NCBI RefSeq assembly: GCF_004362525.1
Contig: NZ_SNXS01000001.1
Coordinates: 730,520-794,519, forward strand
Length of the DNA stretch: 64,000 bases
Reading direction: 5' to 3'
Origin: Roseateles toxinivorans
Lineage (GTDB): Bacteria; Pseudomonadota; Gammaproteobacteria; Burkholderiales; Burkholderiaceae_C
Part shown: positions 8,885 to 18,121 of the stretch, in pieces
Layout of the letters: each line of letters starts with the position of its first letter
How positions within the stretch are numbered: position 1 is the first letter of the stretch
Position numbers and translations under genes: made by a program
The notes under the pieces: generated by a model
Database searches by the model: none
Seen by the model: the letters and a program-made list of their open reading frames with translations, nothing else
What the model was told of the DNA's origin: nothing

Positions 8885-10207
8885 ATGAAAATCACCGTCA
8901 TCGGAACCGGGTATGTGGGTTTGGTCAGCGGCACATGCCTTGCCGAGGTCGGCAACGATGTGTTGTGTCTTGATCTCGATGTCAACAAAATCAAGATACT
9001 GGAAGAGGGCGGTATTCCCATCCATGAGCCGGGCTTGCAGGAGATGGTCCGACGCAATGTTGCGGCCGGGCGTTTGCACTTCACCACGGACCAGGAGCGC
9101 GCAGTCAAGCATGGCACGATCCAGTTCATTGCGGTGGGCACGCCGCCGGATGAAGATGGCTCGGCCGACCTCAAGTACGTGCTGGCTGCGGCGCGCAATA
9201 TTGGCCGGCTCATGACGGACTACAAGGTCGTCGTTGACAAGAGCACCGTCCCGGTCGGCACGGCCGACAAAGTGCGGGCCGCGATTGCCGAGGAGCTGGC
9301 GGCGCGAGGCGTGCAGACGCCTTACGCGGTGGTGTCGAATCCGGAGTTCCTGAAGGAGGGGGCCGCCGTCGAGGACTTCATGCGGCCGGATCGGATTGTC
9401 GTCGGTGCCGATGATGAGCAGGCCGTGCACTTGATGCGGGCGCTCTATTCGCCGTTCCAGCGCAATCATGAACGACTGATCGTGACGGACGTGCGCAGTG
9501 CCGAGTTGACCAAGTATGCCGCCAACGCAATGCTGGCCACCCGCATCAGCTTCATGAACGAACTGGCCAACCTGGCCGAAAAGCTGGGGGCAGACATCGA
9601 GATGGTGCGCCAGGGAATTGGTTCGGACCCTCGCATCGGCTATCACTTTCTCTACCCTGGCTGCGGTTACGGCGGCTCCTGCTTTCCAAAAGACGTCAAG
9701 GCGCTGATCAAGACGGCTGCCGACGAGGCCGGCATCGAGCTTCAGGTCTTGACGGCTGTGGAGTCTGCCAACAACCGCCAGAAACATGTGCTGGCCAACA
9801 AGGTCAAGGCGCGCCTGGGCGACAGGCTTGACGGCAAGCACTTCGCGCTGTGGGGCTTGGCCTTCAAGCCCAACACCGACGATATGCGTGACGCACCCAG
9901 CCGAGAGCTGGTGGCCGATTTGCTTCAGGCCGGGGCGACCATCACAGCCTATGACCCGGTGGCCATGCAGGAGGCCCAGCGTGTGTTCGGCCCACTGCCT
10001 GGCTTGACCTATGCCAGCGGGCCCAACCAGGCCCTGGTTGGCGCTGACGCACTGATCATCGTCACCGAGTGGAAGGAGTTCCGCAGCCCAGACTTCGACC
10101 TGCTCAAAACCAGTCTCAAGAATGCGTTGATCTTCGACGGGCGCAATTTGTACGACCCGAAGTTGGTGCGCTCTCAGGGCTTCGAGTATCAGCCGGTCGG
10201 ACGCTGA
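8885..10207 (+). CDS. ugd: UDP-glucose 6-dehydrogenase
   Basis: A 440-residue enzyme oxidising UDP-glucose to UDP-glucuronate with two NAD+. The Rossmann motif GTGYVG is at residues 7-12. The catalytic Cys266 is in GGSCFPKD, preceded by the loop YPGCGYGG. The UDP-binding C-terminal domain includes [13 protein letters not shown]. Length matches the family. It supplies UDP-GlcA, which the 4-epimerase at the end of the locus (24.9-25.9 kb) could turn into UDP-galacturonate. It lies after a 174-bp gap, so it may have its own promoter. Confidence 0.96.
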   Translation: MKITVIGTGYVGLVSGTCLAEVGNDVLCLDLDVNKIKILEEGGIPIHEPGLQEMVRRNVAAGRLHFTTDQERAVKHGTIQFIAVGTPPDEDGSADLKYVLAAARNIGRLMTDYKVVVDKSTVPVGTADKVRAAIAEELAARGVQTPYAVVSNPEFLKEGAAVEDFMRPDRIVVGADDEQAVHLMRALYSPFQRNHERLIVTDVRSAELTKYAANAMLATRISFMNELANLAEKLGADIEMVRQGIGSDPRIGYHFLYPGCGYGGSCFPKDVKALIKTAADEAGIELQVLTAVESANNRQKHVLANKVKARLGDRLDGKHFALWGLAFKPNTDDMRDAPSRELVADLLQAGATITAYDPVAMQEAQRVFGPLPGLTYASGPNQALVGADALIIVTEWKEFRSPDFDLLKTSLKNALIFDGRNLYDPKLVRSQGFEYQPVGR

Positions 10208-10213
10208 ATCCCT

Positions 10214-11218
10214 TTGCCCGCGGCCGAAGCAATGCCCGAGGTTTTCGAGACCGCAGAGTGGTTCGAGAACCTGCGCGAGTATGGGTTTGAAGACCCGCCA
10301 ATGACGGTCTGGATGGCGGCCTCCAATGCCGAGTCCGCACCGGGAGTTGCGCTGGGCCTGATGCCTGTTGCCGGCCAGCGCACAGGCCTGGCCAGCCTCA
10401 GCAACTACTACGCCAGCCTGTACGGCCCCGTGGGCGACTGTAGAGACCTGCCCCCTGCCACCTGGCGAGCGCTCGCACAGCGGGTGCGAGCCCACGCGCA
10501 GGGCGCGATCGTGGTGCTTCAACCCCTTGACGAGCAGGGCGCCTTCGCACAGGGCATGGCGCGAGGCTTGCGCGAGGCCGGCTACTGGGTGGATCGTTTC
10601 TTCTGTTTCGGAAACTGGTACCTGCGTTTGAATGGGCAGACCTATGAGCACTACTACGAACAACGACCCTCGGCCCTGCGTCACAGCATCGAACGCGGCA
10701 GGCGCCGCCTGGACCGTCGCGGCGGCTGGTCACTGAGCATTCATACCGGGGCTGGCGAGGGCCTGGCTGAGGCCATAGCCGCATTCGAGGTCGTCTATGG
10801 GCAAAGCTGGAAGCAGGCCGAGCCCTGCCCGCAGTTCATGCCCAATCTGATGCGCCTGGCGGCGGCACAAGGGTGGCTGCGCTTGGGGCTGCTGAGCGTC
10901 GATGGTGCCCCGGTGGCGGCGCAGCTGTGGCTGGTCTACGGCGGCAAGGCCAATATCTACAAGCTGGCCTACGTGCAGGGCCAGGAGCGCTTCTCGCCGG
11001 GCTCGGTGCTCACGGCGGCGATGATGCGACATGTGATCGACACAGACCGTGTGCAGGAGGTGGACTACCTGACCGGTGATGACGCGTATAAACAAGACTG
11101 GATGGGGGCACGTCGCGAGCGGATCGGCCTGATCGCATTCGATCCCCTGACGGCGTCGGGCCTGCTGGCGGCGGCACGCCACTTCGGCGCGCGGGCGGTG
11201 AAACGCCTCAGCGCGTGA
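10214..11218 (+). CDS. GNAT/FemAB-like (BioF2-type) acetyltransferase domain protein
   Basis: About 330 residues. TTG 10214 or ATG 10232 are possible starts; neither has a strong Shine-Dalgarno. From about residue 150 the protein follows the FemAB/BioF2 GNAT pattern: YYEQRPSALRHSIERGRRR, then a beta-bulge region AAQLWLVYGGKANIYKLAY, then DYLTGDDAYKQDWM, the C-terminal signature of this group. Relatives occur in exosortase-A polysaccharide loci, where a FemAB-like protein is recurrent. It may transfer an acyl or aminoacyl group to an amino sugar. The 3' end overlaps the convergent glycosyltransferase gene by 11 bp. Confidence 0.75.
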   Translation: MPAAEAMPEVFETAEWFENLREYGFEDPPMTVWMAASNAESAPGVALGLMPVAGQRTGLASLSNYYASLYGPVGDCRDLPPATWRALAQRVRAHAQGAIVVLQPLDEQGAFAQGMARGLREAGYWVDRFFCFGNWYLRLNGQTYEHYYEQRPSALRHSIERGRRRLDRRGGWSLSIHTGAGEGLAEAIAAFEVVYGQSWKQAEPCPQFMPNLMRLAAAQGWLRLGLLSVDGAPVAAQLWLVYGGKANIYKLAYVQGQERFSPGSVLTAAMMRHVIDTDRVQEVDYLTGDDAYKQDWMGARRERIGLIAFDPLTASGLLAAARHFGARAVKRLSA

Positions 11219-12470
11219 GCCTGTCGAAGTGCTCGGCCAGCGCGGCCGTGCGTGCCGTCCTGGCTGCGGCAGCCACGGCCTCGCTGGCAATCGCGTTGAC
11301 GATTCCATCTGGGCTTTGTGACTGGATCAACAAGGTGTGCAGCAGCTCGACGATTTGCGTCGGGTCGTCAAGCGCGGCCACGGCCGTGACGCCGGCCGAG
11401 CGCAGCATCGTGGCGGTGTCTCCGCCTGGATCGGCGAGGCACACCACCGGCCGGCGAGCCCGCAGGTACTCATAGACCTTGGCCGGGATCTGCTGATTGC
11501 AGTTTGCCGCCTGCATTACCAGCAAGGCATCGGCGCATAGCATTTCGGTCAGGGCATCCTTGTACGGCAGCGGGGCGACGAGCTCGATCATCTCGGTCAC
11601 GCCTAGCTGCGTGGCCAGCGCGGTCAACATGGCATCGTGACCGCTGGCGCGGAATCTGATTCGCAGCCGATGGCTCAGCCCGGGGCTGCGCTCGGTCAGC
11701 AGCGCGAGCGCTTTGAACAGGGCCGTGGGGTCGCGCTCCGAGGGGTAGACCAGGCCACTGTGCAGCAGGGTCACGCGATCGGGGTTGAGCCGGGGCCTGG
11801 AGGAGTCGAGGGCCGCCTCGATGGCGGCAAAGCTCGCCTCATCATAGCCGTTTTCCAGCACTCCCATCCGTGCCGCTGCGGCAGGATAGCGCCGACGATA
11901 CTCCGATGCGGCGCCAGGGGTGGTGAACAGGCACTGGCTGGCCTGTTGCGCAGCCAACGTTTCGATGGCCTGGAATTGCCTATGGGCGATTGGGTCTGAG
12001 GGATAGCCGTCCTGAGCCATCGGGTCACGGAAATCGGCGACCCAGGGCAGACCGCTGTGAGCCTGCAGCTTGGCGGCAATCAGATGGGCGGTGGCTATCG
12101 GATAGGTGGACCAGATCAGCTGCGGGCGCCATTCGCGTATCAGCTTCAGGCCGGCGCGCACTCCATCCCAACGCCAGCTGGCCCAGCGGTCCGGCCGGGC
12201 CAAGGCCGCCAGGTAGCGCCTGCGGATCGCCAGATGTCGTGAGGCATCCAAGGCCATGGCGCGGTGCACGACGGTCGAGACAGGCACTTCGCCCAGCAGA
12301 TCCTCGCTGGTGGTCTCATAGGCACCTGGCCAGATGCTCAGCACGATCGGCTCCCACCCGAAAGATGGAAGTTGCTGAACAAAACGCAGGCTGCGCTGCA
12401 CCCCGCTGCTGCCGGACTGCGGCGGAAAGTGGAAGGCCACCATCAGCACACGTTTGGGTGCCGTGCTCAT
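11208..12470 (-). CDS. Glycosyltransferase, GT4-like
   Basis: A 420-residue GT-B glycosyltransferase. The start is ATG 12470-12468, which overlaps the upstream stop as ATGA; a longer frame to 12488 is less likely. The N-terminal domain has the strand VLMVAFHFPPQSGSSGVQR, typical of GT4-like enzymes in EPS loci, then STYPIATAHLIA and DFRDP. The C-terminal donor domain has LLHSGLVYPSERDP and the VYEYLRARRPV region. It is the last gene of the minus-strand set with hydrolases 1 and 2 and the carrier protein. The sugar donor is unknown. Confidence 0.83.
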   Translation of the reverse strand: MSTAPKRVLMVAFHFPPQSGSSGVQRSLRFVQQLPSFGWEPIVLSIWPGAYETTSEDLLGEVPVSTVVHRAMALDASRHLAIRRRYLAALARPDRWASWRWDGVRAGLKLIREWRPQLIWSTYPIATAHLIAAKLQAHSGLPWVADFRDPMAQDGYPSDPIAHRQFQAIETLAAQQASQCLFTTPGAASEYRRRYPAAAARMGVLENGYDEASFAAIEAALDSSRPRLNPDRVTLLHSGLVYPSERDPTALFKALALLTERSPGLSHRLRIRFRASGHDAMLTALATQLGVTEMIELVAPLPYKDALTEMLCADALLVMQAANCNQQIPAKVYEYLRARRPVVCLADPGGDTATMLRSAGVTAVAALDDPTQIVELLHTLLIQSQSPDGIVNAIASEAVAAAARTARTAALAEHFDRLTR

Positions 12471-13309
12471 GTTACGGTGCCCAGCCACTGCAATGTCAGC
12501 GTCTCCACCTGCTGGCGCGCCGCAGCACTCGAGAAGGTGTGGTCAGCGTCGGGCAGATCCTGACGCGAGACCTTGGCGAGGCTCAGAAGGCCGGCCCAGT
12601 GCGGGTCACCCTGTGCATGCTCGATGAACTCGCGTGCGGTAAGGTCCTTGCCGCTGAGCAGCAGCAGAATGCGGCCTGGGAAGTCCGCCCATGCAAGCGA
12701 CATGCGCGCTTGGTAAGGCGGGCTTGAGGTCGATGGCTTGCGTCTGAGCATGGTGACCAGATTGGCGCCGAACTCCGCCAGCCGGCCCCAACCGACGCCG
12801 CCGCGGCACAACTTGCGCCAGAACGCTCCCTGAAGCAGGCGCTGGCCGTAATAGTGCTTGACGTGCGTCCGTGCGAGGCCACTCTCGGAGCGCACCCACG
12901 GATTGAGCAGGCACAGGCCACGAACCCTGGAGTCTCGACTCGTTTGCCAGTACAGCAGGGCCGCCGAAGCGCCATCGCACAAACCCCACAGTACCACCCG
13001 GGTCACGGCCGGCGCCTGCTGCTGAAGCAGCGTGATGGCCGCCGCGATCTCCTCTTGCCGGTCTTCAAAGCCACGGTCTTCGCCTGCGCTGTCACCCATG
13101 CCGGCGCAATCGAAGCGCAGGACCGCGTGCCCGGCCGCGGCCAGCGCCCGGGACAGTAGCAAAAACTGCCGATGGCTGCCTGTCCTGTACTGCGGTCCAC
13201 CGACCACCACGACCACGGCAGTCGAAAGGCAGGCTTCGGGCAGGGCGAGCAGCCCCAGCAGCAGGTCGCTTCCGACGGGGAAGAAAAGAGCGGACTCGGT
13301 GTAGTTCAT
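12467..13309 (-). CDS. Exosortase A system-associated hydrolase 1 (alpha/beta fold)
   Basis: A 280-residue alpha/beta-hydrolase. ATG 13309-13307 overlaps the upstream TGA (ATGA) and is preferred over the open frame to 13438. The fold is seen in VVVVVGGPQYRTGSHRQ, LRFDCAGMGDSAGE and the nucleophile elbow. The elbow reads GLCDG (Cys111), so a cysteine stands where serine is usual. The acid and His region is D-A-D-H-T-F near residue 260. The sequence pattern matches the hydrolase-1 family of exosortase-A loci. The substrate is unknown; the neighbouring carrier protein and ligase suggest a thioester or ester in the same pathway. Confidence 0.85.
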   Translation of the reverse strand: MNYTESALFFPVGSDLLLGLLALPEACLSTAVVVVVGGPQYRTGSHRQFLLLSRALAAAGHAVLRFDCAGMGDSAGEDRGFEDRQEEIAAAITLLQQQAPAVTRVVLWGLCDGASAALLYWQTSRDSRVRGLCLLNPWVRSESGLARTHVKHYYGQRLLQGAFWRKLCRGGVGWGRLAEFGANLVTMLRRKPSTSSPPYQARMSLAWADFPGRILLLLSGKDLTAREFIEHAQGDPHWAGLLSLAKVSRQDLPDADHTFSSAAARQQVETLTLQWLGTVT

Positions 13310-14178
13310 GAAGCGCTGCGCCGCACCAGGGCCGTCGTCTGCTCTATGAGCGCCGGGGCGGCCTCGAACTCCGGCGACTGCCAAAATGCTGGACCATCGA
13401 CGAGATGAAACCCGACCTCGAAGCCGGCTTCGCGCCATGGAGCCAGCCCCGGTGGCTGCGGGGTCAGTGCCTGCTCAGGGGCTGAGGTGCCCAGCTCGAA
13501 CCAAACGAGGCTGGCAGGTGGCGTGGTGGCATTCGGAGGCGTCAAGGTTGCCAGTTCAAGGCCGGTCGCCAGCGCCGGCGCCACCGTGTAGCCCGCGACT
13601 TCCACACGGCGACCCTGGTCCAGTTCATTGCGCAAGCGCGCCATCACACCCTTGGCGCCTGCGCCCATCATTTCGGCGGCGGCACGCAGCCGCAGGAACT
13701 GGTGCAGGGCGAGCTTGCCCGAAGCGAGCGGCGACCAGAACAGCAGATGGCATGGGCCCGGCATGCGGCGCGAAGCCTCGACGCAGAGGAGGGCTCCCGC
13801 TCTGAGCCCCCATAGCCAGAGCGGACTTGTCGAGGGCAGGCTCATGCGCTGGCGCAGCCATTCACAGCCCGCCAGAACATCGGCGACCCATTGGTCCCAA
13901 GTGGCGTCGCCAAAGTCTCCTGCACTGTCACCGCAGCCATAGAGATCCAGCTGCAGCACGGCCCATCCGTCCAGTGCCAGGGCTCTGGCCTGCAGCGCTG
14001 CCATGCGCCGTGAGCGATTGAGCTCTTCTGCCAAGGGGTGAACATAGAGCACGGCGCCACGGTGGTGCCGTCCCTGTGGCGGATGAAACAAGGCGAAGCG
14101 CCCGGCCACCGCCAGTCCCGCAGCGACTGGCATATCGAGGAAGAAAGCCTCGAGCGGCACGAACGTGGTCATCTGCAT
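13306..14178 (-). CDS. Exosortase A system-associated hydrolase 2 (alpha/beta fold)
   Basis: A 290-residue alpha/beta-hydrolase-like protein with the family phrases VLYVHPLAEELNRSRRM and LDLYGCGDSAGDFGDATW. At the nucleophile elbow the sequence is WLWGLRAG: residue 126 is Arg, with no Ser or Cys, so classical hydrolase chemistry looks impossible. It may be an inactive partner of hydrolase 1 or bind the acylated product. It lies 14 bp after the carrier-protein gene and overlaps hydrolase 1 by ATGA, forming a three-gene unit. Start Met1 (14178) or Met3 are both possible. Confidence 0.84.
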   Translation of the reverse strand: MQMTTFVPLEAFFLDMPVAAGLAVAGRFALFHPPQGRHHRGAVLYVHPLAEELNRSRRMAALQARALALDGWAVLQLDLYGCGDSAGDFGDATWDQWVADVLAGCEWLRQRMSLPSTSPLWLWGLRAGALLCVEASRRMPGPCHLLFWSPLASGKLALHQFLRLRAAAEMMGAGAKGVMARLRNELDQGRRVEVAGYTVAPALATGLELATLTPPNATTPPASLVWFELGTSAPEQALTPQPPGLAPWREAGFEVGFHLVDGPAFWQSPEFEAAPALIEQTTALVRRSAS

Positions 14179-14192
14179 TGCAATATGCAGGC

Positions 14193-14444
14193 TCAGGCGA
14201 TCGTCTTCGAGTTCACGAAGTCGGTCAGGCTGCCGACGGTGGCGAAGACGCTGCCATCAATCTCGTCGTCATCGACCATGATGCCGAACCGTTCCTCAAG
14301 GCCGGTGATCAGCGCCAGCACGGCCATCGAGTCCAGCTCGGGCAAGGCGCCGAGCAGTGGGGTGTCGCGGGTGAATGACTCGGACCTTCCGTTCAAGCCC
14401 AGCGCCTGCTCCAACACGCGCACGACTTGCTGCATGGCATCCAT
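14193..14444 (-). CDS. Acyl carrier protein, exosortase A locus
   Basis: An 83-residue acidic carrier protein. The phosphopantetheine-attachment serine is Ser39 in ELDSMAVL. The fold continues with LEERFGIMVDDDEI and a final helix VGSLTDFV. Its sequence is a specialised carrier, not the fatty-acid AcpP. Across a 125-bp divergent intergenic region lies an AMP-forming acyl ligase that probably loads it. Downstream are the two hydrolases. The acid it carries is unknown. Confidence 0.9.
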   Translation of the reverse strand: MDAMQQVVRVLEQALGLNGRSESFTRDTPLLGALPELDSMAVLALITGLEERFGIMVDDDEIDGSVFATVGSLTDFVNSKTIA

Positions 14445-14569
14445 TCAAATCCTTCACAGTTTGCGATTCTTTGAGGCGCGATTCTAGGATTGAATGAGGC
14501 GAGGGCCGGTGCCGCTGTGGGATACTTTCTCGCTATCTTCTCAGCGCTGTAGCGCCAGTCCGATCTTCT

Positions 14570-16210
14570 ATGGCCGAATCGATGCTCTTGGCGGACCTTG
14601 TGGCGAATGCCGCGACAAGATGCGCGCATCGAGTTGCGCTGACCTCCAGCGTCGGCGACTTGAGTTACGGCGAGCTGCATCAGAACATAAGCGCCTGCGC
14701 TTCAGGATTGGTGGGCCTGGGGCTGGGGCGAGGTGAGCGCATCGCAATCTACCTCGACAAGCGTTTCGAGACGGTGGTTGCCAGTTTCGGCGCCTGTGCC
14801 GCCGGCATGGTGTTCGTGCCTATCAATCCGGTGCTCAAGCCGGAGCAGGTGATGCACATTCTGAGAGACTGTGGCGTAAGCCTGCTGCTGAGTACGCCCG
14901 AACGACTGCGGTCTTTGGGCTCGGCGCTCAATGCCTGCGAGGCACTTCGATACGTGGTTCACGTCGGCCCGTCAGATGCCCGCGAAACACGGCCGGCGGC
15001 ATGCCAGCACATGGCATGGGAACAGTTGCTTGGCTGGCCCCCTCGCGCTGGACACCGCGTGATCGACGCGGATATGGCTGCCATCCTGTACACCTCCGGT
15101 AGCACCGGCCGGCCTAAGGGTGTGGTGTTGTCGCACCGCAATCTGGTGGTTGGGGCGAAGAGCGTCAGTAGCTACCTGGGCAACAACGAACAAGACGTCC
15201 TGTTGGCGGCTCTGCCTTTGTCATTCGACGCTGGATTCAGCCAATTGACCACGGCCTTTCATGTGGGCGCAAAGGTGGTGCTGCTGAACTACTTGCTGCC
15301 AAGAGACCTGCTCATCAGCCTGGCCGAACACCGGGTCACAGGCCTGACGGCGGTCCCGCCGCTGTACATGCAGCTCGCGCAGCTGGAATGGCCGAAGGAG
15401 GCTGTGCAGCATCTGCGCTATTTTGCTAACACCGGTGGACGCATGCCACGCGTCACCTTGGACCTGCTGCGCAAGCGCTTGCCAGCCAGCCAGCCCTTCT
15501 TGATGTACGGACTGACCGAGGCCTTCCGTTCGACCTTTCTTGCGCCCTCGGAGGTGGATCGCCGGCCGGACTCGATCGGCAAGGCCATCCCGAATGCCGA
15601 GGTTCTGGTCTTGCGGGAGGATGGCAGCGAATGCGCCGACGATGAACCGGGCGAACTGGTCCACCGGGGGGCCCTGGTTGGCATGGGCTACTGGGGTGAC
15701 GCGGCCGGCACGGCAGAGCGCTACCGGCCCTTGCCGTCAACGTTTGCTGGGCGTGGCAGCGGGCTGTGCGTGCCCGAGTACGCCGTCTTCTCCGGCGACA
15801 GCGTTCGGCGGGATAGTGACGGCTTCCTGTATTTCTTGGGCCGCAAGGACGAGATGATCAAGACGTCGGGCTATCGTGTCAGTCCGACCGAGGTGGAGGA
15901 GGTGCTGTACGCGAGCCAGTTGGTGGCAGAGTGCGCAGCTTTTGGCGTCGAGCACGCGACCTTGGGTCAGGCCATCCAGGTTTGCGCCACTGCGGTGGCG
16001 CCGGCAACTGAGCTGGATGTCTCGGCGCTTCTGCAGCTTTGCAGGCAACACCTGCCCGCCTACATGGTGCCCGCCGGGTTCGAACTTTGGTCTGGCCCGC
16101 TACCACGCAACCCGAACGGCAAGATTGATCGCAAGACCCTGGCTGCCCGGTGGCACGCCCGGCAAGGGCGCACCGACGCCTCGGTACAAGCACAGGGTGC
16201 AAGCCGATGA
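14570..16210 (+). CDS. AMP-forming acyl ligase, exosortase A system-associated
   Basis: A 546-residue member of the ANL superfamily (acyl-CoA synthetases, NRPS adenylation domains). The P-loop-like motif YTSGSTGRPKG is at residues 174-184. The MYGLTEAFRSTF segment contains the A5 motif. The hinge region includes the GRKDEMIKTSGYRVSPTEVE motif, and the catalytic C-terminal lysine is Lys518 in NPNGKID. It should activate a carboxylic or amino acid as acyl-AMP and transfer it to the divergent carrier protein or to CoA. Its stop overlaps the start of the next acyltransferase (ATGA). The sequence matches the ligase family of exosortase-A loci; substrate unknown. Confidence 0.88.
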   Translation: MAESMLLADLVANAATRCAHRVALTSSVGDLSYGELHQNISACASGLVGLGLGRGERIAIYLDKRFETVVASFGACAAGMVFVPINPVLKPEQVMHILRDCGVSLLLSTPERLRSLGSALNACEALRYVVHVGPSDARETRPAACQHMAWEQLLGWPPRAGHRVIDADMAAILYTSGSTGRPKGVVLSHRNLVVGAKSVSSYLGNNEQDVLLAALPLSFDAGFSQLTTAFHVGAKVVLLNYLLPRDLLISLAEHRVTGLTAVPPLYMQLAQLEWPKEAVQHLRYFANTGGRMPRVTLDLLRKRLPASQPFLMYGLTEAFRSTFLAPSEVDRRPDSIGKAIPNAEVLVLREDGSECADDEPGELVHRGALVGMGYWGDAAGTAERYRPLPSTFAGRGSGLCVPEYAVFSGDSVRRDSDGFLYFLGRKDEMIKTSGYRVSPTEVEEVLYASQLVAECAAFGVEHATLGQAIQVCATAVAPATELDVSALLQLCRQHLPAYMVPAGFELWSGPLPRNPNGKIDRKTLAARWHARQGRTDASVQAQGASR

Positions 16211-17235
16211 GCCGGGATTCACGCTTGCTCGAACTCGATGCGCTGCGCGGCATTGCTGCCATGTCGGTGGTGCTGTTTCACTACACGACCCGCTATCAGC
16301 AGTTGTTCGGGCATACGAGTGAGCCCTCGGTCAGCCTGCCCTGGGGTCACTATGGGGTGAACCTGTTCTTCATGATCAGTGGCTTCGTCATCTTCATGAC
16401 ATTGGACAAGACACGGTCCCCGATGGACTTTGTTGTCTCGCGCTTCAGCCGCCTCTACCCGGCGTTCTGGGCTGCGGTCGCATTGACCTTCCTGTGCACA
16501 CATTGGCTGGGCCTTCCCGGAAAGGAGGTGGGGCTGGATGTCGCCCTGCTCAACCTCTTCATGATCCACGGCCTGTTCGGTATTCCTGATGTGGACGCCG
16601 TGTACTGGACGCTGCAGGTGGAGCTGATCTTCTATGCCTTGGCGCTGCTGGCCTTCAGGATGCGATGGCTGGGTCGGGTGCCGCTGTTGCTGGGGATCCT
16701 GTTCACCTTAAGCCTGGTCTACTTTGGCTTTGCCAGCCTATGGGGCATTGCCCTTCCATGGGTCTTTTCCCAGTTTCTGATCCTGAAGTACATCCCCTGG
16801 TTCGGCATGGGCATCGTGATCTATCGACTGACGCGCAGTGCCGCACGGCCTGTCGGCGCTGACATCGCGGTGTTGCTTGCCGCCATCGGCTTGCTGTGGC
16901 TGGTCGAGTCAGCTCAGCAAGCGATCTTGGCTGCAGCCCTCGGCGCGCTGATGTGGGGAGCCTCGCGGGGCAGGCTGGCTGTACTTCGCAACCCCGTCCT
17001 GGTCTGGCTGGGCACTGTGTCCTACACCCTCTATTTGACGCACGAGAATATCGGCTGGGCGCTGCTTCGCAAGCTCCAGGGCGCTGGTATGGGGGTAGAC
17101 GTATCGATCGTCATCGTATTGGCCATCGCACTTGTAATAGCGGGTCTGCTGACCAAATTGATCGAACAACCGGCCATGGTCTGGGTGCGCCGGTGGTACC
17201 AGGGTCGGCAGAAGCGGGGTGCGGCGCTTGCCTGA
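16207..17235 (+). CDS. Acyltransferase family 3 membrane protein
   Basis: A 342-residue polytopic acyltransferase. ATG 16207 overlaps the ligase stop. The conserved N-terminal phrase ELDALRGIAAMSVVLFHY and the following NLFFMISGFVIFM are diagnostic, with the R-x-x-R-L-Y-P-A-F-W motif. About ten helices. It is the third acyltransferase-3 protein in the locus and the only one coupled directly to the acyl ligase, so it may attach the activated acyl group or an acetyl group to the polymer. Confidence 0.87.
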   Translation: MSRDSRLLELDALRGIAAMSVVLFHYTTRYQQLFGHTSEPSVSLPWGHYGVNLFFMISGFVIFMTLDKTRSPMDFVVSRFSRLYPAFWAAVALTFLCTHWLGLPGKEVGLDVALLNLFMIHGLFGIPDVDAVYWTLQVELIFYALALLAFRMRWLGRVPLLLGILFTLSLVYFGFASLWGIALPWVFSQFLILKYIPWFGMGIVIYRLTRSAARPVGADIAVLLAAIGLLWLVESAQQAILAAALGALMWGASRGRLAVLRNPVLVWLGTVSYTLYLTHENIGWALLRKLQGAGMGVDVSIVIVLAIALVIAGLLTKLIEQPAMVWVRRWYQGRQKRGAALA

Positions 17236-17245
17236 GGGGGTGGCT

Positions 17246-18100
17246 GTGAGATGGACTCGGTTGATACAAGGGGCGGTGGTCGTGGTGGCCTGTGTGGCTG
17301 CGCTCGGGTGGGTGCGCTGGAGGTCGTCAGACGAGGCCGCGATGGCGCGCAAGATTGCGCAAGTCATGACTGGGTCGCCTGCCCTTGAGAAATCATGCGC
17401 TCATATTCAGCGTCAGGATCCGCTGATGCTACTGATCATGGGGCAATCGAACGCCGCCAATCATGGGGACGGCGTTGGGTCGGACGTGCCCTTGTCTGTG
17501 ATGCACGAAGGGCGGTGCTATTCGACGGCGTCTCCTTTGCCAGGAGGCACGGGCAAGGGGGCGGCCCTCTGGTCCCAACTCGGTAGCGAACTTCAGGTCG
17601 ACCTTGACGGTCGCCCGCTGCTCGTTGGCCTGATTGCCGTAGAGGCGACGTCCATCAAGCAATGGCTGGGCGCCGAGCCTCTTGCCGTGCACTGGCGGTC
17701 AAAGCTGGCTGAGATGCTTGCAGCCGGGCTCCGGCCGGATCTGGTCTTGTGGCAACAGGGGGAGTCTGATGCCAAGCTGGGCACGACGGAGGCTGACTAT
17801 GGCCAAGCCCTGCAGTTGCTTCGCCAAGAGCTGAATCGGGTCGGAGTCAGAGCCCCTATGATGGTGGCATTATCGACCCATTGCCCCGGCGTGAACGGAA
17901 TGGCCGTTCGTTCTGGTATTCAGGCAGCGGGGGCTAAGGAGGCCGGGATCATCGTGGGTCCCGACACGGACAGCTTGCAGGGCGTTTTTCGCTCGGGCGG
18001 CTGCCACTTTTCGGCCTCCGGTGTTCGTCAAGCCGCTCGGCTCTGGGCTAGCAGCCTGAGGGCGGCCGGGTTGACGTCAAAGGCCGCCAGCCAGCCATAG
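17246..18100 (+). CDS. SASA/SGNH-type carbohydrate esterase, membrane-anchored
   Basis: About 284 residues from GTG 17246, which has GAGGGGG five bases upstream; the frame is open back to GTG 17219 inside the previous gene. An N-terminal hydrophobic segment (VVVVACVAALGWV) acts as a signal anchor. The catalytic block is MGQSNAANHG with nucleophile Ser68. A second block WQQGESDA and a late GGCHFSASG with the likely catalytic His complete the sialate O-acetylesterase-like (PF03629-type) pattern. It probably removes O-acetyl groups in the periplasm, opposing the neighbouring acyltransferases. Its start lies within or next to the end of the acyltransferase gene. Confidence 0.8.
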   Translation: MRWTRLIQGAVVVVACVAALGWVRWRSSDEAAMARKIAQVMTGSPALEKSCAHIQRQDPLMLLIMGQSNAANHGDGVGSDVPLSVMHEGRCYSTASPLPGGTGKGAALWSQLGSELQVDLDGRPLLVGLIAVEATSIKQWLGAEPLAVHWRSKLAEMLAAGLRPDLVLWQQGESDAKLGTTEADYGQALQLLRQELNRVGVRAPMMVALSTHCPGVNGMAVRSGIQAAGAKEAGIIVGPDTDSLQGVFRSGGCHFSASGVRQAARLWASSLRAAGLTSKAASQP

Positions 18101-18121
18101 ATCAGGCCCGACACAAAGCCT

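Noticed and set aside
8867-10684. 605-codon open frame on the minus strand
   Set aside because: It lies antisense to ugd, shows no family motif, and is a typical shadow of a G+C-rich coding region.
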